The notes beneath the pieces are model-generated. The model did not search any database. It was given only the letters and a program-made list of their open reading frames with translations, and was not told where the DNA came from. Below are positions 61,009 through 64,000 of a DNA stretch of 64,000 nucleotides, in pieces. The position numbers were made by a program, and so were the translations under genes. Source of the DNA: Rhypophila decipiens (taxonomy: Eukaryota > Ascomycota > Sordariomycetes > Sordariales > Naviculisporaceae); the NCBI GenBank assembly GCA_033297075.1, contig MU858059.1:248001-312000 (forward strand), in the 5' to 3' direction. Position 1 is the stretch's first letter; every line of letters starts with the position of its first letter.

Positions 61009-61449
61009 GGATTCTCTCTTGTTGTTGAAAAGCTAGTTGCGTTGTCTGCCTTTTGTGGAAACTTTCGCCTGCATGATTCATGGGCATAGAGTTTTGTGTT
61101 TTCCACGATTTAGAGGTGGATCCCTTGAGACTTGAACTCAACCACTCATGTCATCGTTGCTTTTAGTCTAATTATTGTAGTTCAGGATATGCAGAAACCG
61201 ATGGGAAGCAAAGATCCAGAGAGACCTTGATATGGAGTTATGGCCAGGACTGAGACACATTCGACTTCCTCGGGGCCAAGATAAGTCAGACTCGCCTCAA
61301 GGCCCGAGTCCTCTCATGACGAGTCATGTTGCAGGTATATAATTCCAGCCATGGACACCATTGCCATCCCATCAAGAGCGAACTCTCTCGCCGACAACTT
61401 GGACATCCCATCACTAGCCTCCTTAGTCCTTACAATACAGGAAATAGCA
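61009..61449. promoter_or_regulatory. tRNA upstream region and promoter of a secreted-protein gene
   Basis: TATATAA at 61336-61342 lies 108 bp before the ATG at 61450, a spacing like that of the other TATA genes in this window. Around 61117-61150 (minus) is a perfect T-arm-like hairpin (TTGAG-TTCAAGT-CTCAA) without the rest of a tRNA. Confidence 0.5.
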
Positions 61450-62085
61450 ATGCACTTATATGGCTCACTGCTGCCCCTGGCAGCGACTCTCATCTTCTCC
61501 AATACTACAGCAGCAGCAAGCGTTCTGAGAAGAGATCCATCCACAGTATGTTCTTCTCGTGGCCTGTCTCACTGTTCATATCTCCACAGCTCAAACACGA
61601 ACTCATAATCACAGCTGATCAACCTCCGCCATCCCGAACCCCAACCAGCATCAAACCAATTCCCAGCATCCTTGGGAACACTCACAGCCGTATCCCCACC
61701 ATTAAACGATACCACCAAGCACAAGCTCCTAAACACCCGAGACCAATCCTCACCCCCCTCACCAGACCAATTCAACCAAAAACAGCCCCCCAAAGGCAAC
61801 AAACTCACAATATCAGGCCACGGCGTGGTCGCAGTCCCAATTACACCAGAAGGGGACCACATCCACGTTGAAATCGAGTCGGGAAGCCAAATAATCGACA
61901 ACAACAATGCCGACAGCACCAACTCAGAGTACATCCATCCGGTAAAAGTGGGACCTACATCCTTCCAGGTCCTAGGTCCGGACTTGACCATCACCGATAA
62001 CCGGGACGACGACTCTTCTTCCAGCGGGGGACCGGGCGCTATTCCCGACGATGAGATGGATAATCATGGTGTGCAGGTGGCTTAA
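61450..62085 (+). CDS. Small secreted protein, function unknown
   Basis: Exon 1 (61450-61545) codes for a signal peptide (MHLYGSLLPLAATLIFSNTT, cleavage likely near AAAS) followed by a Lys/Arg-Arg-like site (LRRD). With a GTATGT donor at 61546 and the CAG acceptor at 61614, exon 2 (61615-62085) gives 188 residues in all, with GNKLTISGHGVVAVPITPEG and an acidic Asp/Ser-rich end. A competing acceptor at 61589 joins in another frame to a basic Pro/Arg/Gln-rich product ending at 61871; the 61614 choice reads more like a protein. A 47-bp GTGGCT...CAG intron near 62077 could add a third exon to 62354 (MAAMAFAQAAEEIMAKNKMD). No family is recognised. Confidence 0.55.
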
Positions 62086-64000
62086 ATGGCGAAACTAGTG
62101 ATAAGAAATTAACAGCAGGCCAGATGGCGGCCATGGCGTTCGCACAAGCAGCCGAGGAGATCATGGCGAAGAATAAAATGGATCAGGTATCAGGACCGAG
62201 AGGTACTAGGAGATATGATGTCAGTAGTGCCGAGATAATGATACCGGTGGTAAGAGTCAGCACCCAGACCGGGCAGGGAGGGCACGTCAAGGAACAAGAA
62301 CATGAGCAAATCCAAAGAGCCTCTCGTCGTCGACGGAGAAGCCTAAGTAGTTAGTTGCAGCTGTTAACATACCTCAGACTTGCGTTTAATCGGCTGACCC
62401 TGTGCTGTTGTCATTGGCCACTACAAGAACAGTACATCGAGTCACCACGGAGACGATGATTAGTAAGGAACAAAGATGAGGGAGAACGGACAAAACTTCG
62501 TAAGTCTAGAGTATCAGACTAACTACCGAGTTCCGTTGGTCTTGGCTCACCAAAGAGGAGAGGATACACGCCCATGAGTTTAACAAAACCCAGAATGACG
62601 AGGCGAGCATTCCCATTCCCTTACTTGATGACCTTCTTCCCCAAAAGAAAAAAAAAGTTTTTTTTTATCTTTTTATATATAATGTTGTTGATTTGGCATG
62701 TCTCTCAGGCCTCCCAGATTCGCCTTCTCTTGGTGGTAGAGAGACGTTCGTCGCCGGCTCGAGTCCACCAAACTTGTCTGACGATGTACTCTACCACCAA
62801 TAACCGGCAAAGACGAAATGAGAGCGATGACAGTTTGTCGATGCGTGCCTGCAACTACTTGTTAGATCGTGAAGGATCGGAAGGCAGCGTAGGAGGTGCA
62901 GGCCAGAAAAAGAGGGCACGCTGCCGACGAGAAGAGTTGTGTCGGTGCCATTCGTGGACCAGCAAAGGTTCAAATAACCAGTGATAAAAGAAAGAGCTCC
63001 AGGTCGGAAAAGTCCTGAGCATTCATGGCCCACCCAGGCCCCGGCCATCATCATTAGGTCGTCCGTCGTCCCAACCACACCCATGCCAAAAGCCAATATC
63101 CATACCACCGAAAGGCTTTTCCCCTGCATGACAATCCCAATGCAAGACGTCAACCGCCAAGCACACCGAGACTGGCAATATCGTAACCCCGTGATACCAC
63201 CAAACCACCATACGTCCCAGACCATTCGTCGACTGGTATCTGATTTGCTTCCTGAGGTTGAGATGTGGACGCGGTGATACACATTGCCTCCATCAAAAGA
63301 AATGCGCCTCTTAAAAAGATCTTGAGAAATCTCGCATATCCGGACCGTTGCGCCAGATCCGTCCTCTACTGGTATTAACCGTAGTTACCAGTCCCGAACC
63401 ACACCTGACCCAAACGCCAGCAAACGCCAGATATATGATGCCAAAATAAAAACCGGGCACAGAAGAAAGGAACCACGGGAGCGGTTCCCATTCTCCCAGG
63501 CTCGAAGGAAGAGCAGAAAGAGACAGAAAAGAAAAAAGGCTAGCCCAAAGAGTTAGCCGAACAAAACTAGACGTCGTCAATTCTATTTGTTTCCATCCCA
63601 GTGACCTCCAGCCATCCAATCATGAAATGGTTGTGTGATTCGTGATAAAACACAGTGAGGTGACGCAACAACGCCAGTACACCGCGAGAAGATCTATCCG
63701 TGCAAAGAGCGAGGTTGGGGGTGGTGCGAGGTATCACAAAAAGGATTCCCACCATTGACTTTCCTGTACCCGGGATCAAGTCCCCGCCGAGCTGCCAGAG
63801 AAGATACAATTACTTCCATGTCTGATGTCTATGCCGTGTAAATGCCAGTAGAGGTAGACCGATTGAAGAAAGGTGGAAACCAGTATCGAACGAAATTAAG
63901 GATATGATACAATCGAGAACGTCGCTAAGATTCCACGGCGGCCAGTATCAGATATGAGAGGAAGGGGTGCCGCCCATTACTTTCCGGCGGGGCTGTCGAA
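62086..64000. other. Right end of the window, unassigned
   Basis: Apart from a possible last exon of the secreted-protein gene (62124-62354), frames here (62791-63282 minus, 63311-63619 minus) have no recognisable features. A poly-A/poly-T tract lies near 62645-62670. Confidence 0.45.

Noticed and set aside
61117..61150. tRNA T-arm-like hairpin
   Set aside because: Perfect stem and loop, but no acceptor, D or anticodon arms nearby; kept only as a possible relic.
61569..61994. Antisense 141-codon frame over the secreted-protein gene
   Set aside because: Tempting composition, but the plus strand has a TATA box, a signal peptide and splice sites, so this is probably a shadow frame.
62791..63282. 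163-codon minus-strand frame
   Set aside because: No domain, no signal peptide and no splice support; Trp/Cys-rich composition looks accidental.

Overview
The window is nuclear DNA from a filamentous ascomycete (Pezizomycotina, most likely a Sordariomycete). Evidence: monocistronic genes on both strands, GT-AG introns mostly of 50-80 bp, and typical mould families. These include a siderophore transporter, a fungal rhodopsin/PTH11-type receptor, NACHT/ankyrin NLRs, a Zn-cluster regulator, an M4 metalloprotease of bacterial type, and two intron-bearing nuclear tRNA genes. Species cannot be told from the sequence.

Layout. 0.7-8.2 kb: a 7-TM membrane protein, the M4 metalloprotease (minus), a poorly preserved gene whose long intron holds a minisatellite, and a kelch protein. 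8.5-12 kb: a siderophore-iron transporter (minus) whose upstream region carries four perfect ATCTGATAA iron-GATA sites. 12.2-19.3 kb: a large DUF3433-like membrane protein with a C-terminal frameshift, and a MARVEL-like 4-TM protein. 21-29 kb: a dead NLR, an unknown three-exon gene, a secreted Thr-rich repeat protein and a membrane protein. 29.8-35 kb: a WD40-like protein with a helical N-terminal domain and a small six-cysteine secreted protein. 37-42 kb: an aberrant Ras-like GTPase divergent from a Zn-cluster-type regulator, then a DUF1993 protein. 41.8-48.5 kb is nearly empty. 48.5-59.3 kb: a rhodopsin-like receptor, a truncated reading frame, and a very large NLR with NACHT and ankyrin repeats carrying one stop and one frameshift. 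60.6-64 kb: tRNA-Trp, tRNA-Lys, a small secreted protein and unassigned DNA.

The least expected feature is a dispersed repeat family (five loci: about 5.02, 11.97, 36.98, 50.46 and 59.32 kb). Each locus has a degenerate tandem array with a 22-bp period whose unit contains AATAAA. Three loci have near-perfect terminal inverted repeats, and two kinds of terminus share one kind of core. Four of the five sit at or within about 50 bp of the end of a reading frame, and at two of those the stop codon lies in or next to the terminal repeat. The fifth lies in an intron. At all five the AATAAA motif is on the strand opposite to the adjacent gene. This looks like a non-autonomous mobile or fold-back family that targets, or is tolerated at, gene 3' ends.

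Gene function is inferred from translated sequence and recalled family features only; no database search was run. Exon limits were set by splice motifs and frame continuity.
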